From NCBI RefSeq assembly GCF_008831285.2, contig NC_045142.1:9676452-9740451 (forward strand): DNA of 64,000 nucleotides, read 5' to 3'. Source of the stretch: Nymphaea colorata. Lineage: Eukaryota; Streptophyta; Magnoliopsida; Nymphaeales; Nymphaeaceae. Made by a program: the position numbers and the translations under genes. Under the pieces are notes generated by a model, which was not told the DNA's origin, did not search any database, and saw only the letters and a program-made list of their open reading frames with translations. Below are positions 1 through 12,228 of the stretch, piece by piece (position 1 is the stretch's first letter; every line of letters starts with the position of its first letter).

Positions 1-365
1 TCAAATGATGCATTATTTGTTGTACGGGTTTTAAATTTCTCTATTGACCAGCAGTGGAGATCAGTGTGAACGTGTGGGGGAAATTGCCCACACGACACAT
101 TCATTTTTCAAGGGCAAGCACAGACCAGTTTTGTGCCATGTCTCCTTGACTCAATATGAAACTCTTACGAATGGCTTTTCTCACCTAAAAATTCCTGGCT
201 ATGCCATTGCTGTTCACTCTCAATTCATTCACAGTTCATGACAGCCACGCTCACACGCATGCATGCACATACATACATACATACATACATACATGTATAA
301 GTACATGCATTTGAGCATGCACACACATGTATGGACGTGTGTTTGCTTGCTTAAGTTGGAGTAGC
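1..365. other. Flank with no gene; (ACAT)n microsatellite
   Basis: No gene is recognisable. A run of about seven ACAT units lies at 267-294. The short open frames here have no family signature and overlap the microsatellite on the other strand. Confidence 0.6.
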
Positions 366-1772
366 AAATCACCCTTTTCATCCATAATCTTTGAAGGGTT
401 ACCCTCAAGTGTAAACCACTTTCACCTAATGGTGCCATTCTTTTGCAAATATGCACATGGCATCCAACTTTTATTCGACAGAGATGAAGCCGATGATATA
501 AAAAGTTGCCCCATGTCGGGAGCTTCACCGCTTTACGTAGTAATGAAACATAAAACCTAATTACTCAAGTTGATTGCCAAAGCATCGTCGGCCAGACTGT
601 CTAATTCATTGGGCTGCTTTCGCCAACGGCACAGCTTTCGCTTTTTCTCGCACAATTGAAGTTGGACTCGACTTCTGGGCTTTTTGTCTTCAGAACTCCA
701 TTGTGAACAGTCAAATGAAATCTATCAAGGCTGACATATTGGGTATTCTAGAAAAGTAAATGAAGATGAGATGCTATGCACTGAAAAACTAGAAAAAAGA
801 TGTCTTCCCTTGATGGAGAAGAAATTAATGTTCAGCCGCTAACAGCCCACATATAATTGTCATCCTGCTTGCTGCATGTGAGATATTCCAATACTGGCGT
901 TAATGCGGTCTAATCAATTATTGGTCAATAGGGAGGGTGCGCTATATTCAATGCGAGAAGACCACTCAATTTGCGTGCATTATCAAGTCAGTACTTATAT
1001 GGTAAATAGAAGAAGATAGCAGTAGTACTCTAGAATGCGCCAAGTGAAGCGTATGAAACGGCAGTCATCCAACATCAGTGGTTCAAATTAAGAAAAATTA
1101 ATCGCTGAATGAGTGCAAATTAATGGTTCAACCCCTTAAAGAGTACCATCCTGGTAGCATTGCCATGTTTCTCTCTTGAATAAGCCGGTGGTCGATTTCC
1201 TTCAAAATATCACGTGCAACCACTCTAATTGATACCTTTAACCAGCAAATGGAAGAGAAAATCAACATTTATACCAATTAGTTTTATAAATTGCATGTCC
1301 AATACTATATTCTTCACACGTTCGTCAATGGTTATTAATGTTGTTGGCCTGTTCTTAGCTTCCCAATGTGAAAAATAGCGAAGTTGCCAATTAAAAGACA
1401 CAGCTAGAAGAGGTGATGATAACCATACAAACAACAATAGAAGTTGATCCGAGTTCAGCTCGAGGTTGTTTTCTTAAATGGATCAGCATGAGGCTCTCTT
1501 CTTAGATGGATCACTTTTCTCTACCTTTTAGCTAAGAAGAATACTTGTAATGTATGGAAAGGGAGACTCATGCCCTACATCACCGGGGCCCGCAATAAAT
1601 GATCGACGCACAACTGAGTCACCTGGATGACATAAGGCTCGTGACTTCAGGGCTTACGTTGGCAATAATTCCTTTTGGAACTTACATTAACTTGCCCTCT
1701 CAGGTACGCTATCTTGCTTATCCACACAACCCCAGAGTTGTGGATCACAGCTCTCTCTTTCATCGCGCAAAG

Positions 1773-1858
1773 CTTGCTTCACAGGGAGATGATACCGTTG
1801 GAAGCAACGGTTGATCACAAACAGCATCCCGCCGGTATCATTCCCTTGTGAAGCAGGC
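1773..1858. other. Imperfect hairpin, precursor-like, left arm
   Basis: About 25 bases at 1773-1797 pair with 1833-1858 around a loop of about 35 bases, with one or two bulges; the core is GATGATACCG against CGGTATCATTCCC. The counterpart in the right arm (8714-8785) keeps the same core although the loops differ. Size and shape resemble a plant microRNA precursor, but the stem matches no mature miRNA family that I know. It could equally be a small palindromic repeat. Confidence 0.4.
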
Positions 1859-3066
1859 AACTAAGTGCTGATAGATGATCGCTAGAACTTTGGAGACGAA
1901 ATGACATGAAGGAATGCTGGGATATAATGGTCTGCTCTCCCTCTTTCATCTGTAACTATTTTTATCTTGTAAGGTAACTATTTTTATCTTGTAAGGCTTG
2001 TCTTGGAGAGCTGGAGCCACTATCTGTTGGTGATGCGAACACATTAGATTGATTAATCAATGAGGAGAAGCGCCTGCAGATCAAGCTGAACCTAGAATTC
2101 TTGTTTCTTCTGTTTCTTCGCTAACATATAATTGTCTTGTTCTTTCGTTTGTCCCGTTGACTATCAGCACATATTTAGCAGATCATTGATCCGTATACTT
2201 GATTGTTGAACATTGCCAAGGCAAAAAACAAGGTACGTACGTGGCAGCTAAAGACTGTTATTATGAGGCTCAGAACATATAAATTCAATTGTATCAGACT
2301 AATGGATCTCGTAACATGTTAAACTTTTACCAGTTTCCACCAAAAGTTATTTAGCTTTTTCCTTTATAAAGAAATTTCATTGTTTTTCTTCAGGATGTTT
2401 TTCTCTTAAATTGGAGACCGGGGCTTAACTTGGTCGATGCCTGCCTACCAATTAGTTATGCGTATGGAAGCGGTCGCCGTATTAATATCCTTAACTTTCT
2501 TCAACTTCCAGGATGCATGTAAGATCAACCCAGCAACCTGGTAAAAGGCAAGGCCTCCTTGCGTTCCTTTTGCAAGTAACTAAAGCCATCCATACAGTTC
2601 TTCGTTGGATATTGGGCACCCATTCCAGAGATTTTAAACCTTTTATGATAATGGTATTACATGTAGCTGTTTGAGAAGGCTGCATGCACATGGTTCGTCA
2701 AAACCTGAAGCACAAGGAGGTCAAAAATTTGTTTCCTGGAACATGTATCCCTTGATGCAACGCCGGATCAATAATTTTTTTTCTCTGAAAAAGGGCAGGA
2801 AGAGCGAAGAAATACCATACGAACAACTCTATCTCTCGAGCATGGTGGTTGGCTGTTGGAGTACTCTCACACCAGGCCTTGTGAAGGAAAAACCTTCTTG
2901 GCATCTTGTATTGGGTTGTTTGGAGGAACTTATATTTTGTACTATCAACATGTTTTTGTCCTATGAACAAACCATTAAAATTTTTGTATCTTATATGTAA
3001 TTGAGTGAAAGTGCTCTATTTAGAATTGAAGAATATTACAAATTTTTTTTTCTTATTGCAAGGACT

Positions 3067-3068
<2 letters not shown>

Positions 3069-3127
<59 letters not shown>
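3069..3127. repeat. (TA)n microsatellite in left arm
   Basis: An uninterrupted TA run of about 59 bases. The right arm has a shorter TA run at the matching place (7428-7466), so the tract is older than the duplication and has since changed length. The isoleucine/tyrosine frame through it is not a gene. Confidence 0.95.
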
Positions 3128-3129
<2 letters not shown>

Positions 3130-4272
3130 TATTGCCATCAGGAAAACACTAGTTTTCTCAACGGTTAGGAGTGTTGAGACATCCTATGCAACCATAAATT
3201 AGCATATTTCGCTACAGTTTCAACTGTTGAGAAATGGAATCTACAACAAGCATGATCGTTTTTTGACTACACCTTTAGCCATCTACTTTTTCTTACAGAA
3301 GTTTAGCCGACAGCCCAATGTGGAGAACTCAAAAGTAAGAGTATTTCAAAATTGTCATCAACGCCTAAAAATGTCCAAGTTATCAATTCCCTTTATAAGA
3401 CTTCGACCCTTGATCTGATTGTTGGAAATAAAATCCAGACCCAGCAGGTATCATATCAGTGTTTATATATAAGCAAGTCAGTTGATCTTTATCAAAATTT
3501 CACACAGTTTCAGATTGGGTCACCTCAACCAAGAATCAAGTTTGATTTTTGTTATACTAGACGTTTTTATTTATTTATTTATTTTTTGGGTCAGCAATTG
3601 GATATCAGTATTGACGCAAAGACCGGTTCATTAACTGAAGCTACAGTGCTACCAAGTTGGTGAATCGATCGACCAATTTACAGATTCAGTTGAAACAAGT
3701 CTAGTTAGATGTGTATGTCTCGCTTCAAGCAGTGGCTGAGCCAAAAACTTCTGGTTGAGGATACTATTTCAAAAATTTTAGCCCCTTCAAATATATGGCA
3801 AAATTACTGAAAGGCATTATAAGCAGATAACCAAATGGTTGAGGGGCACAATACATAAAATAACCAAATGAATGGGACCTGCCCACATGTGGCTCAGTCC
3901 CTGTTTTCAAGGCTTTCTTAGCCAGAAACACCTTGAAATAATAGTGAGGCGTGTCTGTGTTGAGAGGCATGAACTTCACCTTGTGAAGCAAGCATGCTCA
4001 CACAATAATGAAAAAAAAAAAAGGTAGTTTTCTCGTTTGGTTGTTTTCTTGTTTTGATTTCTTTAAATGATTGTGGTGGTTCAGCATGCCTGACGTTATT
4101 TGGCTTCTCCTCTCAGTTCAATAATCTCGTTGAACTTCTACATGTGGCCAGATATCCTAAACAAGTTCTGACTTTACCCCCATGCTTTTAGCCACACATG
4201 TAATGGAACTGAAAAAGCTTTGCAGAAGCAGTCGATACCAAATGCAGCATGGTTCAAGGAATCAAGAGTACC

Positions 4273-4768
4273 TAAGCCTTAAAATATGATGCATTTACAG
4301 CAACATTAGCTGTCATGGTTGGTAGGCTGCCAGCAAGAGGAGAAAGACAGGGTTCCCATCCCTTAACAAGAGAGAGAGTTTGAGGAGAGGGAGAGGTGCC
4401 TGTGAACCTTATTTTGGAGGCTATGCTTTCATGGTGTTGTATGGAATTTATATCAAGTATTGGGATCTGCATGATTAATTCGGATGAGGGAATGTAGGGG
4501 AAGTGAAGGGCAATGGAAATGTTGCTCAGATTTTATTTTAGTTTGTGTAATGGATAGGAAGGAAGACATCATAAAGTGAATTGTCTCGTGACTTGCGGAG
4601 TCAATTTAGTCACTTGTCATGGTTTTGATGACTTCATTTTTTTTTTATTTGCACAAAGTGTATCTTCATATGTATAAAATAGTGACTTTGATTCATTATA
4701 AGGCTGATATCTATTACATATCACAGTACAATATTGTAAATGCATATATAGAATACAAATTTTAGTAA

Positions 4769-4812
<44 letters not shown>

Positions 4813-6194
4813 CATATCTGTGTGTGTGTGTGTTCTGCACTATAAATTTGATATAACATACAATTTTGGTATCAGTTACAAGTAGATATAACATATGGTT
4901 TTGGCATCATTTACTAGTATATTTGTACAATATGAAATGCTTAGATCGTACTCATACATGACTCGCTTGAACTCACCTCTATGTCAACCAAAATATGGCT
5001 TGTGGGTCTGGTCTTCCAATGACTCGGCCAAGTCTTGACAATTCTTGGGTTATCCATTTTTTTTACCAGTTTGAAGACCGAGTTACTGAATCGGTCGAGT
5101 CAACTTGGTTGACTCAATAGGGTTTTTAAACATTGGCCAAGAGGAGTGGAGGGGAGCAGTTTATGTCTGATGAAGTTGGTATTCAAGCTTCTAATGTCGG
5201 ACCAGATTCTATAAGGTTCTTACCAAGTTGAAATTTGAACTTCCAGGTCTGTCTATGTTTTCACGTTTCACCGTTGTAATGTTTGCTTTGGATGTTGTGT
5301 TAACGCTTGTTTTTTTTTTTTTTTTTTTGTAAATATGTTGATTGACTTCTTCGTAGTAAATGGACGAGCGAAGGCCTACTTTCCCAGTAGGTCTATTTCA
5401 ATGGATCTCTCAGGCCTGAATGAATGTTGAGTGTTCCTCCCACGATGTAAGATTTTATATTTTAACCAATTAACCAAAACATAGAGTACTTTTCTAACGT
5501 GGTCTCATCCTCAAATCATTTTATCCTACCAAACCTTCTAAAATATACTATGGTGATCTCCAAGTAGACTTGTCCTAAAGTACTTTTCTACGTGCAAAAA
5601 AATTTTATCATAATACTTTCAACTGCACATAAAGCAAAAAAGCTTTCTTGCAACTCCGATAATGAAGATCCATACAAGACCCATATTGCATCACATGTGC
5701 AACAGATAAAACCATAAACTAGCAACATGAACAAAACAAAAAAAGAAAACAATAATATTAAATTGATAGAAAATATTGAAATTTTTTTGTTTCAGTTGTG
5801 GTCTCAAGTGTAGCAAACTTTCAAAGGAGAATAAGAAAAAAAAAAAGGCTCTGCACCTGAGCCAAATATTTTATATCCAGAAAACGTTACCTATATAGCC
5901 AATTTATGAAGGCCCTACGTTCACTAGAATGGAGTACGCTAGAACCGCATTTTTTGTTTCATACAAAAGGAACGACTGTGCATACAAGCTGCAGGACTCG
6001 AGCAAGATGAAGTTTCATCAACTTTTGCTCCTAGGAGAACGTCACACTAAAGTTACACAAGTAGGCTGCAGCCAATTATATGAATACCGAACACAGATGA
6101 CATCTATGCGATGAGGTGCATAGTACAATCTAAACTGAGAACATGAGAATTACGAAAGGATATTCATGGTTTCATTTCATGTGTACAACGATAT
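4273..6194. other. Loop between the arms of the large inverted repeat
   Basis: No gene is recognisable in this AT-rich spacer of about 1.9 kb. It holds a (TA)n run at 4771-4806 with a short TG run after it, and poly-T at 5310-5328. Its right-hand 680 bases (about 5511-6188) are a dispersed repeat found again at 13453-15581. That repeat ends within a few bases of the inner edge of the right arm. Confidence 0.6.
5511..6188 (+). repeat. Dispersed direct repeat, copy A (uninterrupted)
   Basis: It aligns in the same orientation with 13453-14053 joined to 15517-15581. Shared blocks include the stretch around 5537 with 13479 and the end ATGTGTACAA at 6179-6188 and 15572-15581. This copy has no CACTA element and so shows the empty target site (near 6100-6110) of the insertion in copy B. 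The short open frames inside it show no known domain. Confidence 0.85.
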
Positions 6195-7425
6195 CGGTAT
6201 TCCTGAGTCCTTGAACCGTGCTGCATTTGATATCAACTGCTTATGCAAAAGGTTCTTCAGTTCCATTACATGTGTGGCTAAAAGCATGGTGGTAAAGTCA
6301 GAACTTGTTATTATAGGATATCCCACATGCAGAATTTCGAAGAGATTACTGAACTGAGAGGACAAATCAAGTAACGTCAGACGTGCTGAACCATAGAACA
6401 CCACAATCATTTATAAAAAGAATCAAAAGAAGAAAACAACCAAACGAGAAAGCTATTTTTTTTTCTTTTTCATTATTGTGCGTGGCGTGCATGCTTCACA
6501 AGGTGAAGTTCATGCCTCTCAGCATAGACCCACCTCACACTATCACCTCAAGGTGTTTTTGGCTAAGAAAGCCTTGAAGTAAGGAACAGAGCCACATGTA
6601 GGCCTGTGTGGGCAGTTGCCTACACAGTCCCACAAAATTTACTTATTTGCGTATTAGTTGGTCCCATTCATTTGGTTGTTTATCTACATATAATGCCTTT
6701 CAGTCATTTTGCCATATATCTGAGGGGGCCTAAAATTTTCCCCTCCATCCCCTGGATAGAGAGAGATGTAAGGAAGAGCGTTTGGTTTTTTCATGTTGTA
6801 AAAAATTGAACAATGAAAACAGATGGCGAATGCATGGAGAAATAGCGCCTTAAAGCAAAAGTTTCTGGCTCGACCACTGTTTCAAGCAAGGCATACACAT
6901 CTAACGACACTTGATTCAACTGAATCTGTAAATTGGTTGATCGATTCACCAACTTGGTAGCTCTGCCACTTCAGTTAATGAACCGGTCTTTACACTAATA
7001 CTGATATCCAATTGCTGACCCAGAATGAATTCTAGTATAGCAAAACTCTAACTTGATTCTTGGTTGAGGTCACCCAATCCAAAACTGTGCGTGAAATTTT
7101 GAAAAATATCAACTGACTTGATTATATATAAACGTTGGATATGGTGCCTGCTAGATCTGGATTTTATTTCCAACAAGCAGATCAAGAGTCGAAGTCTTAT
7201 AAAGGGAATTGATAACTTGGACATTTTAAGGCTTTGGTGACAATTTTGAAATACTCTTAATTTTGAGTTCTCCATATTGAACTTTTCAGTTGGAGCATGT
7301 GCTCATTTAATTGCAACGACATGTATAGTGACATGTTTTTGCTGTTTTAAATTGTATCGGTATTTTAAAATATTTAGGTGTCTTTTTAACGTGAAACTTT
7401 GATTATTCCAAGTCATATTGTAAGC

Positions 7426-7427
<2 letters not shown>

Positions 7428-7466
<39 letters not shown>
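7428..7466. repeat. (TA)n microsatellite in right arm
   Basis: TA run of about 39 bases at the position matching the longer left-arm run at 3069-3127. Confidence 0.95.
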
Positions 7467-7470
<4 letters not shown>

Positions 7471-7704
7471 CTTATCTTTAAACTCAAGTTTCGTTTTCCA
7501 AAGGTCAAACATTAATATCAAAAGTTTGCATGTGTGCGTGTTTTTTTTTTTTTAGTTTTTGTATGACAAGAAAGATGCGTAAAAGTCGATAGCTTGCAGT
7601 ATTTTAAATTTCACATGGACCATCCTTTCTTTGCTCTTCCTCCTCTTTTTTGGAGAAAAAATTATTGATCCGGTGTTGCATCAAGGGACACATAGGCAAT
7701 CAAA

Positions 7705-7862
7705 CACTACAGAAAAGCATGGATTCACAGACGCATGGAAAAATGGCTGTCGGTGAAAGTGTATTTTTACCACGTCTAGGATGTGATGTCAGTGAAGATT
7801 GAGTTTCGCCGGCATCCGGAGGCAAACGCTGATGAAAATCAGCCTTCACCGACGCGTAACGT
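7705..7862. mobile_element. CACTA-end fragment inserted in the right arm
   Basis: It begins CACTACAGAAAAGCATGG and carries GTCGGTGAAAG and TTCACCGACG motifs, like the subterminal repeats of the CACTA element at 14054-15516. Flanking bases on both sides continue the right-arm/left-arm match, while the left arm has unrelated sequence in between. A clean opposite terminus is missing, so it is a truncated end or a deletion derivative. Confidence 0.5.
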
Positions 7863-8595
7863 GTGCATGCAGCCTTTTCAAGCAGCTACATTTAATACCA
7901 GTATGATAGAGGCTTAAAATCTCAAAAATGGATACCCAATAGCTCATGCGGAACTATTTTAATTGTTTTAGTTGCTAGCAAATGGGATGCAAGGAAGGTT
8001 CCTTTTACCAGGTTGCTGGGTTGATCTTACATCCTTGAAGTTGAAGAAAGTTCAGAATACGAATACATCGACCGCTTCCATAGGCATAATTAATTAATTT
8101 GCAGCTACGCATCGACAAATTAAGTCCTTTCTCCAAGTTAAGAGAAAAACATCCTGAAGGAAAATTTGAAATTTCTTTATAAAGGAATTGTAGGAAACTG
8201 GTAAAAGTTTTAACAAGTTACGAGAACTATTAGTCCGAAACAATTGAATTTATATGTTCTGATCCTCGTAATAGCAGTATTTAGCTGCCACGTACAAATC
8301 TTGTTGTTTGCCTTGGCAATGTTTAAAACTAAACGATATGAATCAATGATCTGAGAAATATCTGCTGAACAGCCAACGGGACAAACCAATGAACAAGGCA
8401 ATTATATGGTAGAGAGAACAAAAAAGGAAAAATAAGAATTCTGGAGCCTCAAAGGCTGACTCACTTTAGTTCAGCTTGATCCGCGGCGCTTCTCCTCATT
8501 GATTAATCTAATGTCTTCTTACCACCAACATATGGGGGCTACAGCTCTCCCAATCAAGCCCTACAAGATATAATTAAGGACAGATGTGTGTGTGT

Positions 8596-8599
<4 letters not shown>

Positions 8600-8631
<32 letters not shown>

Positions 8632-8830
8632 AGAACATTCTATCCCAGAATTCCTTCTTCTCATTTCCGCTCCAAATTTCTGGTGATCACGTTCCAGCAC
8701 TTGGCTACTTTACAAGGGATGATGATACCGGCAGGCAGGATGCTGGTTGGGGAGAACCGTCCACCCACCGGTATCATCTCCCTGGAAAGCAACCCTTGTG
8801 TGAAAGAGAGAGAGAGAGAGAGAGAGGGCT
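8600..8830. repeat. (GA)n tracts flanking the right-arm hairpin
   Basis: Two GA runs, about 8600-8630 and 8809-8826, bracket a hairpin. Its stem pairs about 8714-8731 with 8768-8785 through a perfect CCGGTATCATC core. The left arm has the hairpin but not the GA expansions. Confidence 0.7.
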
Positions 8831-10131
8831 GTGTTGCGTGGTGATCCACAACGTCGGGTGGATAAGCGAGAAAAAGTAACCGGGAGGACGAGTAAATTTA
8901 TACTTCCAAAAGGAATTACTGCAAACGTAAGGCCTTGAGTTAGGAGCCTTAAGTCATCCGGATGACCCAGTTGTGCATCTATCGTTTATTGAGGGCCAGG
9001 ATGACGTTGGGCATATGCAAGTAACTTACTTACCTTTGACTGCTTTTCACACGAGTCTCCCTTTCAATAGATTAAAAGTATTCTTCTCAGCTAAAAAGGC
9101 AGACAACCATTTAAGAAGACAACCTCATGAGTTTGGATCATGATTGGTGCATGCATGGTCGTCAACGTCTCTTGCAGTAGTGTGTGCTTAATTGACAAAT
9201 TTGCCATTTTTAGATTGAGAAGCTAAGATTAGGAAGACAAACGTTGACAATCATAAATGAATAGGATACAGTGTTGGACATGCAATTGAAACTGTCTTAA
9301 AGATTAAAGCAGATTCATAAAGCACTAGAACTAGTGTTTCATGAATTTACTTCAACGGTAAAATAGATTCATGACACACTTACAAAGTGCCTATGTTGTC
9401 AACAAATACTTTTTTAGACGATGATCTAAAGAAACTCTTAGTGATGAACTATTATTAATTTGGATTCATTCAACGATTAATTTTTCTTAATTTGAACCAC
9501 TGACGCTTGAATTACTGGCCGTTTCATGTGCTTCATTTGGCTCATTTTAGAGTAGTACTACTGCTATCTTCTTATATTACGATGCAAGTACCGATTTAAT
9601 AACGCACTCAAATTTAGAGGTCCTCCCGCATTGAATATAGCGCGTTGTCCCTACTGACCAATAATTGAGTAGACCACAAACTGACGATTCGATTAGCTCA
9701 CAGCAAGCTGTATGACAATTACATGTGGGCTGTCACTGGCTGGCCATTGATTTCTTCTCGATCATGAAAAGACATTTTTTGTTCTAGTGCCAGTGCACAG
9801 CATCTCATCTCCATTTATTTTTCTAGAATACCCAATACATCAGGTTTGATAGATTCGATTTCACTGTTCACAACAGAGTTTTTTAGAACAAAAGGCCCAG
9901 AAGTCGAATCCCACTTCAATTCTGCCGACGATGCTCTGGTAATCAACTTGAGTAATTAGGTTTTATTTTTCATTACTATGTGAACAGTGAAGCTCTCGGC
10001 GTGGGGTAACTTTTTATATCATCAACTTTCTCTCTCTCGGATAAGGGTTGGATGCCATGTGCATTGTTGCAAAAGAATGGCGCCATTAATAGCCATTGAA
10101 AAAACAAATTGTTTTTCAAAACTATTACTGC

Positions 10132-10671
10132 TAGGGCTGCACACGAGCCGAGGGACTCCGCTCAAAAAACTCTAGCTCGAGCTCCATTCGGACTCGAGTC
10201 GAGCTCCTTATGCCAAGCTCGAGCTTGACTCAACTACACAAAATCAAGCTAGAACCTGACTTGTTAACCATTTAATCATTTAGGCATTAACACGTTTAGT
10301 GTTAACTCATGTAACCATTAACTTGTTTAACTCGTGTAAGCGTTAACTCATGTAATTTGTTTAATTCGTATAAGCGTTAACTCATGTAACTCATTTAACT
10401 CGTATAACTCGTTCAACTCGTGTAACTTGTGAAAATTTATATTTACACTAAAAGTTAAAAGTGTTTTGGTGAAGGTTTTGGCAATATTATATAAAGTACT
10501 GGTTTGTGAGTCTGAGTCAAGTTCCTGAAACTTAAACTCGACTCGTTTATGGTTTTGAGTATCTTGGTAAGCTCGAACTCTACTCATTTATAAATGAGTC
10601 GAACACGAGCTGAGTTTTTTTGACCGAGTTCGAGTCGAGCCCGAGTTGGCTCGGCTTGTTATGCAGCCCTA
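10132..10671. mobile_element. hAT-type non-autonomous element (540 bp)
   Basis: It begins TAGGGCTGCACACGAGCC and ends TGCAGCCCTA, so the termini are inverted repeats. It is flanked by a perfect 8-bp direct repeat ATTACTGC (10124-10131 and 10672-10679), the target duplication length of hAT transposons. The interior is rich in imperfect ACTCGTGTAA- and GAGCTCGAG-type repeats and has no transposase frame. The element at 33844-34268 belongs to the same family. It lies in the right arm of the large inverted repeat and is absent from the left arm, so it inserted after the duplication. Confidence 0.93.
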
Positions 10672-10813
10672 ATTACTGCGTAAAAGCAGTATCCACTTAA
10701 AATTTGGGGAGCCCTTCAAAGATTAGATTAAGCATCATCTCCACATCTGTGTTTGGCCTTCATGTCCCTTGCTAGTGCAATTGTCGAAACATGAAAAGGG
10801 TGATCTCTCATCA

Positions 10814-11650
10814 AGAATTTGACGTGCTTCCTCAGTTCTAATTGGTAACCGAATGCAACCTTTTTAGAGTTCCTGGTTTGGGTTCTTTTCAGATTTTTGT
10901 GCTTTTCTTCTTGGACATTCAGGTCGTTTAGCAGGGTCTAGTGTGAACTGTAAATCCAAGTGACGGGGTTTCTCTGAATTCCTTCTCTGCAGAGACAATT
11001 ACCACCCCCCTTTTCCATTTTTCATTAGAACAATGTTGAAATTGTAGAGGCAGTTTTGTTCTTTCAGATTTTTTTTTTTTAAGTTTTTGTTTCTCATAAC
11101 CATATGGTGGTCATCTCGATTTTTCTTTGTTACAAAATCAAAGAGGAAAAAGTTCAATTTTGAGCTCCGACGAAAGTAGTGGAGGAAATTGGAGAGGCTG
11201 TTTGTCCATTCACGCGGCTTTGATTTCGGCAATCAGAGAGACGTTCTACTAAAAATCATGGTTTCCTTGAATCACAAACCTTTAGGTGATGCCAACAAAA
11301 AGCATTGGGGAGGCCCCCCATGGATAGTTGTAGCTTAGTTTCATTTTACTAATTTTAAAAACAGAAAGGGCTCGGGAGGGCCCCCAATTGGCAATTGTAG
11401 CGAGTTATGTTTCGTGTGGTTGTAGCTGAAACCCACCTGTTTCCCAGCTCGATCTCTTAAATACCTTTTTTGTCTGAAGATCTTCTCTCAAATGATACTC
11501 GAGAGATCTGGTGAACAAGAAAAACAGTAGAATTTTTGAGACGGATTGCAAAGATTGGTTAAGTTCCTTTTTTGAGGATTCACGCTGGCCTTTGAACTAT
11601 ATGCAGTATCTTGTGATCAAGTTATAAGAATAAATTGAGCTTTTTTGCAG
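10814..11650. other. No gene recognised
   Basis: Intergenic DNA before the reticulon-like fragment. It holds two related blocks about 90 bases apart (near 11300 and 11370), each with GGGAGG followed by a C run and AATTGTAGC or AGTTGTAGC. Upstream exons of the reticulon-like fragment were looked for but not found. Confidence 0.5.
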
Positions 11651-11760
11651 TTGCTGATGTGCTGCTGTTGAAGGACAAGAGGATATCTGCTGGGGTCTTG
11701 GCTGCAGGAATTACTACAATATGGTCAATCTTTGAGGTGATGGAGTATAACTTCCTGACA
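11651..11760 (+). pseudogene. Reticulon-like protein (RTNLB) exon fragment
   Basis: After a TTTTTTGCAG acceptor, the frame reads 36 codons beginning ADVLLLKDKRIS and including TTIWSIFEVMEYNFLT. This matches the start of the reticulon homology domain of plant RTNLB proteins, where a conserved ADVxLWK stretch leads into the first hydrophobic hairpin ending E(V/L)MEYxLLT. RTNLB proteins shape tubular endoplasmic reticulum. The homology stops after the FLT, where seven further codons lead to a stop. The second hydrophobic hairpin and the C-terminal part are absent nearby, so this is a captured or truncated exon rather than a working gene. Confidence 0.75.
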
Positions 11761-12197
11761 AGAGGATATTTTATTTTTTAATATTAATGCAACTAATTGA
11801 TTCTCTCCTACAATATTAGATAAGATTTATAACAGTTCATAAAGAACAAGAATTTGTGAAAAAAAGAAAAACAGAATTTAAACTGTGATTTTTACGAGTT
11901 ACGTTCCAAAGGAGAAAGAGCATATATAAAAAAAATTATACTTACCTTAATGGTTGAATGATTTGATAAATAAAAGTTCGGTTGCCTTTTCTTTGGATTG
12001 ATTGTCGATCTCTCTAAGCATTAAATCTACTGAAGATTTTTTATTTGGACTCGTCCAGTTTTAGCCCTGAAGTTTAAAGGAGAATGCTGCAAAAGTTTTG
12101 TGGGTCTGCCAGTTGGTGAAGTTGATGACACCCATGATCTTAATTTTTATAATTTTGCTAGCTCGTACATTTATAGAATTCACCAAGTCCATTAAGA

Positions 12198-12228
<31 letters not shown>

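Larger units (their letters stand above)
366..4272 (+). repeat. Left arm of a large inverted repeat
   Basis: This stretch matches the reverse complement of 6195-10813 along most of its length, with many substitutions and small indels. Landmarks that pair by eye are 428-560 with 9945-10088, 2491-2691 with about 7866-8050, 3320-3540 with 7048-7275, and 4100-4272 with 6195-6410. Outside 428 a weaker match (366-400 with about 10720-10813) places the outer edge near 366. The arm holds no recognisable gene. It contains a (TA)n run that the other arm also has, a 22-bp tandem duplication at 1952-1995, a hairpin near 1773-1858, and hAT-like end sequence (CAGTGGCTGAGCC) at about 3729. It could be an inverted segmental duplication or an element with very long terminal inverted repeats. 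No flanking target duplication was found. Confidence 0.85.
6195..10813 (-). repeat. Right arm of the large inverted repeat
   Basis: Reverse-complement partner of 366-4272. It is longer because it carries extra DNA that the left arm lacks: a hAT element at 10132-10671, a CACTA-end fragment at about 7705-7862, and (GA)n expansions at 8600-8630 and 8809-8826. Otherwise the two arms run in parallel, including the (TA)n tract, the GATGATACC hairpin and the hAT-like CAGTGG end (about 6864-6877). No gene is recognisable. The open frames here mirror those of the left arm but are broken differently, which argues against selection for coding. Confidence 0.85.

Noticed and set aside
8586-8879. 97-codon frame through the (GA)n tracts
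   Set aside because: Mostly Arg-Glu from the GA microsatellite; the left arm of the inverted repeat does not keep the frame.
428-10088. Mutator-type element with long terminal inverted repeats
   Set aside because: The bases outside 428 and 10088 show no 9-bp duplication, and weaker arm homology continues outward to about 366 and 10813.
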